This document shows, piece by piece, positions 25,549 to 33,893 of a DNA stretch of 64,000 nt. Each line of letters begins with the position of its first letter. The first letter of the stretch is position 1. The notes beneath the pieces are model-generated. The model made no database searches. It saw only the letters and a program-made list of their open reading frames with translations, and had not been told where the DNA came from. A program made the position numbers and the translations under genes. Location: NCBI RefSeq assembly GCF_016482785.1, contig NZ_JAEMXM010000017.1:1-64000 (forward strand), read 5' to 3'. The stretch comes from Paenibacillus alkalitolerans (GTDB taxonomy: Bacteria > Bacillota > Bacilli > Paenibacillales > YIM-B00363).

Positions 25549-27267
25549 ATGCGAATTTTATTTCTTACGACAGCGCATAACAGCATGAGCCGGAGGGCGT
25601 ATTTGGAGCTCACCGAAATCGGGCATGAAGTAAGCGTGTGTTTGGCCATCGGGGATTGCGAAATGATTCAGGCGGTGGAAAAGCACGGACCGGATCTAAT
25701 CGTCGCACCGATGTTGAAAAAAGCGATTCCCGAATCGATTTGGCGCAATTATACTTGTTTGATCGTCCATCCCGGGATCAAAGGAGACCGCGGTCCGTCG
25801 TCGTTGGATTGGGCGATATTGAACGGCGCGGAGGAATGGGGAGTAACCGTGCTGCAAGCAAGCGAAGAGATGGATGCCGGGGACATATGGGCGTCCGTCA
25901 ATTTTTCAATGAGAAATGCGAGCAAGAGCAATCTGTATAGACATGAAGCGACGGAAGCGGCGATGAAAGCTCTTTTGCAGGCGGTCGACCGGTTTGAGAA
26001 GGGGGAGTATATTCCGGAGCCGCTCGATTACAGCAAGCCGGACGTCAAAGGGAGCTTGCATGTTCCGATGAAGCAATCCGATAGAGCGATTGACTGGTCG
26101 GAGAGCACTGAACGAATCGCCCGGAAAATTCGCAGCGCGGACAGCCAACCCGGAGTATTGGACCAAATATTCGGAGAATCGTATTATTTATACGGAGCGC
26201 ATGAGGAAGATATATTGAAGGGACAACCCGGCGATGTTATTGCCCGGAGAGACGGGGCGATTTGCCGGGCAACGGGGGACGGAGCAATATGGATTACGCA
26301 TCTAAAGAGGAAATCCGATGCTCATAATACATATTTTAAGGTTCCGGCAACAACCGTATTAGGAGACAAGCTGAAGGACGTGCCCGAGATCCCATTGGCG
26401 TTCGACGATAGCTATGCGGGCCGGACGTACCGCGAGATATGGTACGAAGAGCATAATAACGTCGGTTACTTGCATTTCGACTTCTATAACGGCGCGATGA
26501 GCACCGATCAATGCAACCGTCTCAGGCTGGCGTACCTGTCGGCTCTGAAAAGAGATACGAAAGTGATCGTATTGATTGGAGGCTCCGACTTTTGGTCGAA
26601 CGGCATTCATCTCAACGTCATTGAAGCGGCGGAAAGTCCGGCCGATGAATCGTGGAATAATATTCATGCCATCAATGACCTGATCCGAGAAATCGTTACA
26701 ACGGAGTCGCATTTGGTCATCTCATCGATGCAGGGCAGCGCCGGGGCCGGAGGAGTCATACTTGCCCTTGCAGCCGACTTTGTTTACGCCCGCAAGGGCA
26801 TTGTCTTGAATCCTCATTATAAAGGAATGGGCAGCTTGTACGGATCGGAGTATTGGACGTACTTGCTGCCTAGACGGGTACGCTCGGAGATCGCACAGGA
26901 ATTGACTGAAAACTGCATCTCGCTCGGCACAAACACAGCTGTGCGGATTGGGCTTATTGACGAAGCTTTCGGGGAAAATGTGTACGAATATTGCTCCAAG
27001 GTGAGCGTTTTGGCGGAAAAGCTGGCGCAGCGGACCGATTACGGGCATCTGTTGGAACGGAAAAGACGGATGCGAATGGAGGATGAACGGATCAAGCCTC
27101 TGGAACAATACCGGGAAGAAGAATTGGCAAAGATGCATGAGAACTTCTACTCCCCGGATTCCCTCTATCATGAAGCTCGCAAACGATTCGTTTATAAAAT
27201 ATGCCCGACGTGCAGTGAGGTGGAAATTTACAATATAAGCAGTTTGCTCCCCGAACCCGTTCTTTGA
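25549..27267 (+). CDS. hypX: Hydrogenase maturation protein HypX (formyl-CoA/CO-forming)
   Basis: 572 residues, normal length for HypX/HoxX. The N-terminal formyltransferase-like domain (1-290) has IVHPGIKGDRGPSSLDWAIL and WGVTVLQASEEMDAGDIWAS, the signature that binds formyl-tetrahydrofolate. The C-terminal enoyl-CoA hydratase-like domain has GGSDFWSNGIHLNVIEAAE, ESWNNIHAIND, GSAGAGGVILALAAD and LNPHYKGMGSLYGSEYWTY. HypX moves a formyl group to CoA and releases CO, the CO ligand of [NiFe]-hydrogenases matured in air. No hydrogenase or hypA-F gene is in this window. The gene stands alone behind a c-di-GMP riboswitch. The start is ATG 25549 behind AAAAGGGG. Confidence 0.9.
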   Translation: MRILFLTTAHNSMSRRAYLELTEIGHEVSVCLAIGDCEMIQAVEKHGPDLIVAPMLKKAIPESIWRNYTCLIVHPGIKGDRGPSSLDWAILNGAEEWGVTVLQASEEMDAGDIWASVNFSMRNASKSNLYRHEATEAAMKALLQAVDRFEKGEYIPEPLDYSKPDVKGSLHVPMKQSDRAIDWSESTERIARKIRSADSQPGVLDQIFGESYYLYGAHEEDILKGQPGDVIARRDGAICRATGDGAIWITHLKRKSDAHNTYFKVPATTVLGDKLKDVPEIPLAFDDSYAGRTYREIWYEEHNNVGYLHFDFYNGAMSTDQCNRLRLAYLSALKRDTKVIVLIGGSDFWSNGIHLNVIEAAESPADESWNNIHAINDLIREIVTTESHLVISSMQGSAGAGGVILALAADFVYARKGIVLNPHYKGMGSLYGSEYWTYLLPRRVRSEIAQELTENCISLGTNTAVRIGLIDEAFGENVYEYCSKVSVLAEKLAQRTDYGHLLERKRRMRMEDERIKPLEQYREEELAKMHENFYSPDSLYHEARKRFVYKICPTCSEVEIYNISSLLPEPVL

Positions 27268-27276
27268 ACGGGTTTT
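27253..27276 (+). terminator. Terminator overlapping the hypX stop
   Basis: GAACCCGTTC-TTT-GAACGGGTT followed by TTGCATTGTTT. The 5' arm lies within the last hypX codons. Confidence 0.75.
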
Positions 27277-27282
27277 GCATTG

Positions 27283-27343
27283 TTTATACTTTTTTTAGAA
27301 TTGATTTAGAGGCGGTTTAGACATGACGGTTACGATGTAATAC
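27283..27343 (+). promoter_or_regulatory. Phased TTTAGA repeats: probable response-regulator site
   Basis: TTTAGA occurs at 27294-27299, 27305-27310 and 27316-27321, exactly 11 bp apart, a typical spacing for OmpR-family dimers. It is preceded by TTTATACTTTT, and a -10-like TGTAAT lies at 27336-27341. The 20-bp stretch 27283-27302 recurs exactly on the minus strand at 32972-32991. The operon it precedes encodes an OmpR-type regulator. Confidence 0.6.
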
Positions 27344-27437
27344 AGAAGGCTTCGGCAAATGGTGTCTGGAGGTGAAAGAGAGAACGGTGTAATGGAAGCG
27401 GCCGGAAGCTTCGAATATTTCATTGCGGAGGATAACT

Positions 27438-28313
27438 ATGAGAAAAAAATGGTGGACGGTGGGAATCGGTTTCGGCGTCGGCGCGGTGCTGCTCTTTGTC
27501 AGCGGTTTTTCCGCTATGGCCAACACATCCGGATATGATGCATACAAAGAAGCGCTGAAAAACACGAAGGCGTTAACGAGCATGACTGCCAATGTGGACT
27601 TGACGGTGACCGACAACGGGAAGCAGGTGCTTGCAGGGACTGCGAGCATCAAGCTGAACAAAGAGTCGGACTCCGGGAGCGTGGCGGCGGCTTTTGACGA
27701 CGGTACCCGGACGCAATCCTTGAATGTGTTCCGGCAGGACGGGAAAGTGATTTTCAAAAGCGGCGACGAAGATGTATATCGGGTTATGGAACATGACGAT
27801 ACGAAGTGGCGGCATGAAGGCGAGCCGACGCACCCGCCGAAAGCGGCGGAGCAAGTATTCGACGCGTTAATGGGCAATATGCGGGAGCTTGCGACGGTGG
27901 AAGCGGAATCGGACGGAGGCAAGCAAGCTGCGCTGCATCTTTCCGGAAGCGGCATTCCCGCGGTTGTGAATGCGTTGGGAACATTAGCCGTCTCGAAGCT
28001 TGCCGATTGCGATCGATGGGATGAAGGAACGCACGCCGATATGAAAGTGAACGTTCCGAAGCTGACGGACAATGTCAAGATACAAACAATCAATCTCGAC
28101 GCCAATATCAACCCGGATAACGTGCTTGAGCGGCAAAAGGCGGAGATCCGAATTGCCGGTTCCGACGATTCCGGCGAATATCACGATCTCGTGTTTAAGC
28201 TTCAAGTGGATTTCTCCGGGCTTAACGAAACCGTGCCGGAACGAGTCGACTTAACGGGGAAGCAAACCGTGGAAGTCGAGCATGACCGCATGAATCGCGG
28301 CTGGCACCATTAA
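27438..28313 (+). CDS. Exported protein of unknown function, first gene of an ABC/TCS operon
   Basis: 291 residues. MRKKWWTVGIGFGVGAVLLFVSGFSA forms an N-terminal membrane anchor or signal peptide. The rest is hydrophilic with alternating beta-strands (MTANVDLTVTDNGKQVLAGT, GSVAAAFDDG) and resembles the open-barrel fold of LolA/LppX-type carrier proteins only by general pattern. There is no lipobox. The start is ATG 27438 with GCGGAGG 7 nt upstream. It lies first, ahead of an ATPase, permease, histidine kinase and response regulator on the same strand, so it may be an extracytoplasmic sensor or antibiotic-interacting accessory. No specific family is recognised. Confidence 0.7.
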   Translation: MRKKWWTVGIGFGVGAVLLFVSGFSAMANTSGYDAYKEALKNTKALTSMTANVDLTVTDNGKQVLAGTASIKLNKESDSGSVAAAFDDGTRTQSLNVFRQDGKVIFKSGDEDVYRVMEHDDTKWRHEGEPTHPPKAAEQVFDALMGNMRELATVEAESDGGKQAALHLSGSGIPAVVNALGTLAVSKLADCDRWDEGTHADMKVNVPKLTDNVKIQTINLDANINPDNVLERQKAEIRIAGSDDSGEYHDLVFKLQVDFSGLNETVPERVDLTGKQTVEVEHDRMNRGWHH

Positions 28314-28325
28314 GCGGCAAGGAAG

Positions 28326-28353
28326 GCAACCGGACAGAGTGCTGTCCGGTTGC
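28326..28353 (+). other. Perfect 12-bp hairpin between the exported protein and ABC genes
   Basis: GCAACCGGACAG-AGTG-CTGTCCGGTTGC has no T-run after it. It could protect the upstream mRNA or lower downstream expression. Confidence 0.6.
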
Positions 28354-28399
28354 GCCATCCTATGACAACAAGTACATCAAGAAGGAGTGATTCTTAGCT

Positions 28400-29137
28400 T
28401 TGGATAAACTGTTGGAAGTGAAGGAAGTGACCAGGCTCTATAGAAACGGCCGCGGAGTCCGGAACGTCAGCTTCGACATTTCGAAGGGCGATATTTTCGG
28501 GTTGATCGGTCCCAACGGCGCCGGTAAAACTACCTTGCTGAAAATCATCTCGGGATTAATAAGGCCCGATAGAGGACAGGTGAGGATATTCGGCCATAGC
28601 CTGACGGAACGGTTCGAACAGGCAATGGAGCGTGTAAGCTGTGTCATTGAAAAAGCGGATGCCTATGACTATATGAGCGCATACGACAATTTGAAGCTGG
28701 CCGCCCGCTTCTATCCGGATTTGCCGAAGGCGAGGATCGGAGAAGTGCTCGAACAGGCCGGTCTCTCTCCATACAAGAATGAAAAGGCGGGAGGCTATTC
28801 GCTCGGTATGAAACAGAGGCTGGCGTTGGCGTCCGCGTTGCTGTCGAATCCTCAGCTTGTTATTCTCGACGAACCGGCGAACGGCCTCGACATTGAAGGA
28901 ATGGTCGAAGTCCGAAATACGATTCGGCAATTGGCCCGTGAACGCGGAATAACATTTTTGATTTCCAGCCATATGATTCACGACCTGAGTTTGACGGCAA
29001 ATCGTATCGGGATTATGAGTAACGGCAATATGATCCGGCTTGGGGCCATTCATGAGTTGTTGGAAGACGGGATGACGCTGGAGCAATACGTTATGGCGCA
29101 AATTCAGACGCCGAAGGAAGCGGATGTTTATGTATAG
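28400..29137 (+). CDS. BcrA-type ABC transporter ATP-binding protein
   Basis: 245 residues, a single nucleotide-binding domain: Walker A GPNGAGKTT (about 38-46), signature SLGMKQRLALASALL, Walker B LVILDEPANGLD, and a switch histidine in ISSHMIHDL. The TTG start at 28400 follows GAAGGAG by 12 nt. The sequence is of the BcrA/multidrug type, which pairs with small ABC-2 permeases for bacitracin, lantibiotic or other peptide resistance. The substrate is not evident. The last 14 bases overlap the permease gene, so translation is coupled. Confidence 0.9.
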   Translation: MDKLLEVKEVTRLYRNGRGVRNVSFDISKGDIFGLIGPNGAGKTTLLKIISGLIRPDRGQVRIFGHSLTERFEQAMERVSCVIEKADAYDYMSAYDNLKLAARFYPDLPKARIGEVLEQAGLSPYKNEKAGGYSLGMKQRLALASALLSNPQLVILDEPANGLDIEGMVEVRNTIRQLARERGITFLISSHMIHDLSLTANRIGIMSNGNMIRLGAIHELLEDGMTLEQYVMAQIQTPKEADVYV

Positions 29138-29852
29138 TCTATATGCCAGTGCGCTGAATGAGACGGAAAAGCTGTGGAAACGCAAAAGAACGAAAGTGTT
29201 TTTGCTGATTACCCTCATCGTTCCGGCCGTATCCGTCATCCTGCTTGGCGGACTTGCCGGAAGCGGCTTGCCGATGTTGATGTTGAATTTGTTTACGTTT
29301 TCCGTGTTTCCTTTGTTTCTGTTTATGTCGGCTGTGGAGTCGTTTTCCGGCGAGGAAGCTTCCGGCACATTGAAGCTTGTTCTTGTCCGGCCTATCACAC
29401 GAACGAAAGTGTTCGCATCCAAGGTGTTGGCGCTCGTTTTTTACATTGCCGTATTACTAGGATTGCTATGGATCGCTTCCATGCTTTTAGGGGCGGTTGT
29501 GTCGGGCGGAAGTTTGACCGAAGGCATGTCGGATAGTATGAAGGCTTACGCGGCCGCCTTCGTCCCGATGATTGCGGTCGGTTTGATTGCGGCGCTCGTC
29601 GCGCAATGTATCCGAAGCACCACCGGCGCCATCGGACTGCTCGTAATTATGTATGCCGCGGCGAAGCTTTTGCCGGTCGTTTACCCGCAAGCTTCGGTTT
29701 GGTCCGTCTTTTCTTATACGAACTGGCACGTGCTGTGGGTCGGAACCGGGGCGGCGGCGAATCGGCTGCTTAATGCGTTCGTTATCCTGCTTTCTTATTG
29801 TATAATGGCTTATACGGCGGGGTCGATGCTGTTCGAAAGAAAACAACTGTAA
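29124..29852 (+). CDS. ABC-2-type permease
   Basis: 242 residues with six hydrophobic segments, starting at about residue 24 (KVFLLITLIVPAVSVILLGG). The usual amphipathic patch before TM2/TM3 reads SFSGEEASGTLKLVLVRP, with the conserved EExxGTL element. It forms the membrane half of the transporter with the preceding ATPase. The kinase gene starts 12 bp downstream, so transporter and two-component system share one transcript. Confidence 0.85.
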   Translation: MFMYSLYASALNETEKLWKRKRTKVFLLITLIVPAVSVILLGGLAGSGLPMLMLNLFTFSVFPLFLFMSAVESFSGEEASGTLKLVLVRPITRTKVFASKVLALVFYIAVLLGLLWIASMLLGAVVSGGSLTEGMSDSMKAYAAAFVPMIAVGLIAALVAQCIRSTTGAIGLLVIMYAAAKLLPVVYPQASVWSVFSYTNWHVLWVGTGAAANRLLNAFVILLSYCIMAYTAGSMLFERKQL

Positions 29853-29864
29853 GGAGAATCGCTC

Positions 29865-31334
29865 ATGTCCATCAAGATGAGACTTTTACTTTCCTATATC
29901 GCCATGACCTTCATTCCCGTCGTGCTGTTCGCTGTCATTGTCACGACAATGATTTCCACAGTTGTTAACGATGCCGCGGGAATCGGCGACAGGAAAGGAA
30001 TGCCGGCATTCTGGGAAATAGCCGACAGACGCAATGAGCTCATCGCCGGCGTCAAGTTTATGGCGCGGACGGATCCCGAGCGATTCACGGACAGCGCATT
30101 TCTGCAAAGTACGGACGAACAATTGAATGATATGCAGGCGGGGCTCGTTGTCATAAGGGAGGATCGGATCGCCTTCGTTTCTCCATTGGTGGACAGCCCC
30201 GATCTTTATAACCGGCTTAAGGGACTGGAAGACGAGCCGGATAACCATCATTGGGGCCAAATGGATGGCGGCCGGTATTCGGTGGAACAGGTCGGCGTGA
30301 CGTTCAGCGACCGCAGCGAAGGAACCGTATACGTGCTCTCCGATTTGAACATGTTCTTTGAAGCCGCACGAAGGTTTTTCCCGCTCCTGATTTTGTCCCT
30401 GCTCGCAGTGATCGCGCTCACGAACGGAATATTGACGTACTTGGTTTCACGCAGCCTCATTAAGCCGTTATTCAAATTGAAACACGCCGCGGAACAAATT
30501 AAGGAGGGCAATCTGGAACACGAGGTGAAATTGGCGCGAAAAGACGAAATCGGCGAGTTAGGTGCGGCATTTGAAGAAATGCGGGGCCGGTTGAAAGAAT
30601 CGATCCGTCTTCAACTGCAGTACGAGGAAAACCGCAAACAGCTGATTTCGAGCATATCGCATGATCTGAAAACACCGATAACGGGAATAAAAGCATGCGT
30701 CGAAGGCATTCGGGACGGCATCGCGGATACGGGTCCGAAGAGGGATAAATATGTAAATATGATCGCGAAAAAAACGGATGAGATGGATAGGCTGATCGAC
30801 GAATTGATGCTGTTCTCCAAGCTGGATTTGAAGCGGCTGCCGTTTCACTTGGAACCTGTAGATTTATCGGCATATTTGCGTGATTTTATTGAGGAATTGC
30901 GCATCGAACCGGGAATGGAACATGTGAAGGTCACATGCTCAAACCGCGGCGACCGGCCGGTCATCGTTATGGCCGATCGCGAGAAGCTGGGCAGAGTCGT
31001 GATGAATATTGTGGATAACAGCTTAAAATATATGAACAAGGAACAAAAAGAAATTCGGGTGGAATTATTCGACGGGAAAGAGATGGCGACGGTACGGATA
31101 CAAGATAACGGACCGGGAATCGAGAGCGATGCGCTGCCGTTCATATTTGACCGCTTCTACCGGGCTGAGCCGTCCAGAAACAAAGCGACGGGCGGCAGCG
31201 GGCTTGGACTGGCCATCGTCAAACAAATCGTCGAAGGGCAGGGCGGAAGCGTGTGGGCCGAAAGCCGAGTGGGGGAAGGAGCAAGCATTTATTTTACATT
31301 GCCCAAGTCGAAATATGGCGGTGATCAGTCGTGA
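29865..31334 (+). CDS. Sensor histidine kinase with extracytoplasmic loop and HAMP
   Basis: 489 residues. TM1 is at 6-35, then an outside loop of about 130 residues, TM2 near 170-195 (FFPLLILSLLAVIALTNGI), HAMP (200-255), HisKA with phospho-acceptor His near 266 in SSISHDLKTPITG, and HATPase_c motifs MNIVDNSLKYM (N box), IQDNGPGIE (G1) and GSGLGLAIVKQIV (G2). The large loop means it senses a signal directly, unlike the intramembrane BceS kinases. GTGA overlap couples it to the response regulator. Confidence 0.9.
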   Translation: MSIKMRLLLSYIAMTFIPVVLFAVIVTTMISTVVNDAAGIGDRKGMPAFWEIADRRNELIAGVKFMARTDPERFTDSAFLQSTDEQLNDMQAGLVVIREDRIAFVSPLVDSPDLYNRLKGLEDEPDNHHWGQMDGGRYSVEQVGVTFSDRSEGTVYVLSDLNMFFEAARRFFPLLILSLLAVIALTNGILTYLVSRSLIKPLFKLKHAAEQIKEGNLEHEVKLARKDEIGELGAAFEEMRGRLKESIRLQLQYEENRKQLISSISHDLKTPITGIKACVEGIRDGIADTGPKRDKYVNMIAKKTDEMDRLIDELMLFSKLDLKRLPFHLEPVDLSAYLRDFIEELRIEPGMEHVKVTCSNRGDRPVIVMADREKLGRVVMNIVDNSLKYMNKEQKEIRVELFDGKEMATVRIQDNGPGIESDALPFIFDRFYRAEPSRNKATGGSGLGLAIVKQIVEGQGGSVWAESRVGEGASIYFTLPKSKYGGDQS

Positions 31335-32023
31335 AGAAAATATTAATCGTCGAGGACGAGCATGTCATTGCGGAAGTAGAGAAAGATTATTTGGAATCGA
31401 GCGGCTACACGGTGCAAATTGCGGCAAGCGGGGACATCGGTCTCAAGAAAGCGCTTGAAGAGGATTACGATCTGATCATTCTCGATCTGATGCTGCCGAA
31501 GACGGACGGATTCGAAATTTGCAGGCAGGTCAGGAAGGTGAAGAACATTCCGATATTGATGATTTCCGCCAAGAAGGAGGACATCGATAAAATACGCGGT
31601 CTGGGACTCGGCGCGGACGATTATATGACGAAGCCCTTTAGTGTCGGCGAGCTCGTCGCGAGAGTTAAAGCGCACCTTGCCCGGTACGACCGGTTAACGA
31701 GCGACGGCCGCGTCCGGCAGCAAGACGAAATACGTCTGAACGGCATTCGGATCGACAAGCTGTCCCGTAAGGTGTTCGTTCATGAAACGGAAGTCCCGCT
31801 AACGTCCAAGGAGTACGACCTGCTGCTGTTTTTGGCTCTGCATCCGAATCGGGTATTCAGTAAAGACGACTTGTTCGAGAAAATATGGGGGCTTGATTCT
31901 TTGGGCGATAATGCAACGGTAACCGTCCATATAAGCAAGCTGAGGGAAAAAATAGAAGCGGATCCGTCGAATCCGCAATATATCGAGACGATATGGGGCG
32001 TCGGCTACAGGTTCAATCTGTGA
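31331..32023 (+). CDS. OmpR-family response regulator
   Basis: 230 residues: receiver domain with acidic pocket Glu8/Asp9, phospho-acceptor Asp52 in IILDLMLP, and the usual Thr/Lys switch residues (MISAKKED, TKPFSV). It is followed by a winged-helix domain (about 130-228) with the recognition helix NATVTVHISKLREKIE and the terminal GVGYRFNL. The GTG start overlaps the kinase stop. It is the likely binder of the 11-bp-phased TTTAGA repeats upstream of this operon and of the related site before the opposite operon (32927-32991). Confidence 0.92.
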   Translation: MKKILIVEDEHVIAEVEKDYLESSGYTVQIAASGDIGLKKALEEDYDLIILDLMLPKTDGFEICRQVRKVKNIPILMISAKKEDIDKIRGLGLGADDYMTKPFSVGELVARVKAHLARYDRLTSDGRVRQQDEIRLNGIRIDKLSRKVFVHETEVPLTSKEYDLLLFLALHPNRVFSKDDLFEKIWGLDSLGDNATVTVHISKLREKIEADPSNPQYIETIWGVGYRFNL

Positions 32024-32031
32024 AGCCGGCG

Positions 32032-32286
32032 CTATTTCTTAGATCGGAGATATCGGTGCATTGCCGGTTTATTGATTCGAATCGCTTCAATGAATTGAAG
32101 AAATCCTGTAAGCAGAGCAATGAAAGCAGTCACAATGTGGACGAGTAACAGAGGATATTGAACGCTGGCCGGATTAATCGGAATTCGGCTTCTGGCAGGG
32201 TCTAGCGTCAAATATGGAGCGATAAACGGGGTCATGACCCCCAAGGAAACGATGAGCAGCAGCCACCAGCTCTTTGCAAACTTCAT
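32032..32286 (-). pseudogene. Truncated DUF2306-like membrane protein
   Basis: 84 residues with two hydrophobic segments (WWLLLIVSLGVMTPFIAPYL and LLLVHIVTAFIALLTGFLQF) and the family's IEAIRINKPAMHRYLRS end of helix 2. Full-length DUF2306 proteins continue for another 100 or more residues with further TM segments. Here the frame stops after HRYLRSKK, 9 bp from the convergent response-regulator gene, so the 3' part is lost. It may still be translated as a short membrane protein. It is the last gene of a three-gene minus-strand operon. Confidence 0.55.
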
Positions 32287-32299
32287 TGCACCACACCAT

Positions 32300-32470
32300 T
32301 TATAAATGAAATTTGATAAACCAAAAACCTGTTATTGCATTCAGGAGGGTAAAGAGCACGATTGCAGTTGCCCTAGAGTAATGTGAATATTTTTCACAGC
32401 CGTTCACAATTCGCACGGAAATATAACCTGTCATCAGCACGCCGGCGGCCCAAAGCACGAGCGCTTCCAT
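32300..32470 (-). CDS. Small two-TM membrane protein (56 residues)
   Basis: The frame begins MEALVLWAAGVLMTGYI and ends NAITGFWFIKFHL, two hydrophobic helices separated by a charged loop (VNGCEKYSHYSRA). The ATG lies 5 nt after the stop of the preceding gene, whose last codons (TGGAGAAAATAA) supply a GGAG ribosome site. The next gene starts 13 nt after its stop. No family is recognised. Tight packing and TM character support a real gene. Confidence 0.6.
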   Translation of the reverse strand: MEALVLWAAGVLMTGYISVRIVNGCEKYSHYSRATAIVLFTLLNAITGFWFIKFHL

Positions 32471-32475
32471 TCATG

Positions 32476-32880
32476 TTATTTTCTCCATTTATGGCCATGC
32501 TTAACTGTTGTTAGAGATCCCCAAAATAACAACATTGCAATAACCGGATGCAGCGCAGAGAGCATGCCTATGTCGGATGAAAAAATAACGGTGAGGAACT
32601 GCGCAACAACCATCAGGAATAATCCTAGACAGATCCACCGAATGTGTACAGGCAGTTTTCCAAGGAATGCAGCCGCCAACATGACAAGGGGGACGAACGA
32701 AAAATTTTGAGGCAAGCTCTTATGCAACTCCCAGTTATCGCTGTCGACGAACAATCCGAGACCGGCTATAAATATCTGGGATGCAATGAAGGCCAGGAAT
32801 AACCACGCCAAGACAACAAATATGATTCTGGCGAGCTTCACTAAAGGGCGGACAGCAGTCCCTTTATTCATTTCAATCAT
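32476..32880 (-). CDS. Four-TM membrane protein, DUF6220-like
   Basis: 134 residues with four hydrophobic helices: IIFVVLAWLFLAFIASQIFI, FVPLVMLAAAFLGKL, WICLGLFLMVVAQFLTVIF and LHPVIAMLLFWGSLTT. The FIAGLGLFVDSDNWELHKSL loop with a Trp/His pair is typical of the DUF6220 group. The function is unknown. GGGAGAGG precedes ATG 32880. Its promoter region carries the same 20-bp element as the ABC/two-component operon, so it may belong to that regulon. Confidence 0.7.
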   Translation of the reverse strand: MIEMNKGTAVRPLVKLARIIFVVLAWLFLAFIASQIFIAGLGLFVDSDNWELHKSLPQNFSFVPLVMLAAAFLGKLPVHIRWICLGLFLMVVAQFLTVIFSSDIGMLSALHPVIAMLLFWGSLTTVKHGHKWRK

Positions 32881-32926
32881 TTCAACCTCTCCCGTTCAAT
32901 TATTTCTCTTAACCCTAGACGTTTTT

Positions 32927-32991
32927 CTTATATTCCGATCTTACCCTCCAGTTCAAAACAAACCGTAAACGAATTCTAAAAAAAGTATAAA
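32927..32991 (-). promoter_or_regulatory. Second copy of the phased response-regulator element
   Basis: Read on the minus strand, 32991-32972 is TTTATACTTTTTTTAGAATT, identical to 27283-27302. Hexamers TTTAGA (32980-32975), TTTACG (32969-32964) and TTTTGA (32958-32953) follow at exact 11-bp steps. Possible -10 elements are TAAGAT (32943-32938) and TATAAG (32932-32927). It points to the DUF6220 operon. Confidence 0.6.
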
Positions 32992-33019
32992 AAAAAGCAG
33001 CCCGCTAATCGCGGACTGC
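32990..33019 (-). terminator. Terminator after the cyclase gene
   Basis: On the minus strand GCAGTCCGC-GATTA-GCGGGCTGC (one mismatch) is followed by TTTTTTTT. Confidence 0.75.
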
Positions 33020-33047
33020 AAGGGATGACATTTCGATATGACGGTGC

Positions 33048-33727
33048 TTACTTATGGAACCGCTCTCCGAAAATTGTCGCTTGACTGCTGTCTACGCCCT
33101 CGATAAACAATGGTATAGCGTAAACGGTTTGCAATCCCGTCAAATCTTGGTTCAAATTCATATCCTCAATAATTAATATGGCCCGCCCATCGTCCGGCCT
33201 TTGCCGAGAATGATTTGATGAAAGAGAATCCCTTCTTCCACTTTTTGTGCGGCGGAAGCGGACGGAATGTCAATGCCTATGGCGCGCAATGAATCGAATG
33301 CTAATAAGAACTTGGCCGCAGATGCCGCAAACCCCGGGTTACTATTACCGTAACGAACCGGGTCCGAATCGCGGATTTTCCCGAAGCCTGTGCGTATAAG
33401 CAGAAGATCGGAGCCCGCGATCCGGTGCGCAAACGGTTCCAAATCTTCTTTTCCGATCAGCTCATTATCCGATTTGGGAATGTCGAGGAGCGTCACGCGG
33501 TTGAAGATAAAATAATCAATAGGGTACTCGATAAGCTTTTTGCCTTGCGGGTTGAAATGCCACGGAGCATCAATATGCGTTCCATTATGATTGATTGTTT
33601 TTATGAAAAACTGGTTGAACGGCGCCCCCTTTTGGATTAGGAATTGAGGCGTTATTTCCACCGGGGGATTATCCTTGAACGTCGGCGTCCGCTCGCTCAA
33701 CGGGTATGACAAGACTACTCGCTTCAT
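33048..33727 (-). pseudogene. Cyclase-family (kynurenine formamidase-like) hydrolase with C-terminal frameshift
   Basis: The frame from ATG 33727 gives 184 residues with the metal-binding signature NHNGTHIDAPWHF (His-x-Gly-Thr-His-x-Asp) and the usual start VVLSYPLSERTPTF. It stops at HQIILGKGRTMGGPY. In the next frame the family's normal ending continues directly: AILIIEDMNLNQDL, then TVYAIPLFIEGVDSS and a stop at 33048-33050. A one-base loss in the GGGCGGG run (near 33185) therefore removes about 45 conserved residues. Intact enzymes hydrolyse N-formylkynurenine or similar cyclic/aryl amides. It may be a true mutation or a sequencing error. Confidence 0.75.
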
Positions 33728-33893
33728 GTTTCGATTCTCTCCTTAATCAAAGGTATTCGTAAATGCACTGCCGGCAGGCCAATCACGGGCCTAGGATCAT
33801 AAATATTGTATGTGAAAATAAAAGGAAGCTGTGCTACAATACTTGAGTTGATTTGACAATCATCTTTCCGTATGGGAGGTTTACGGCAATATA

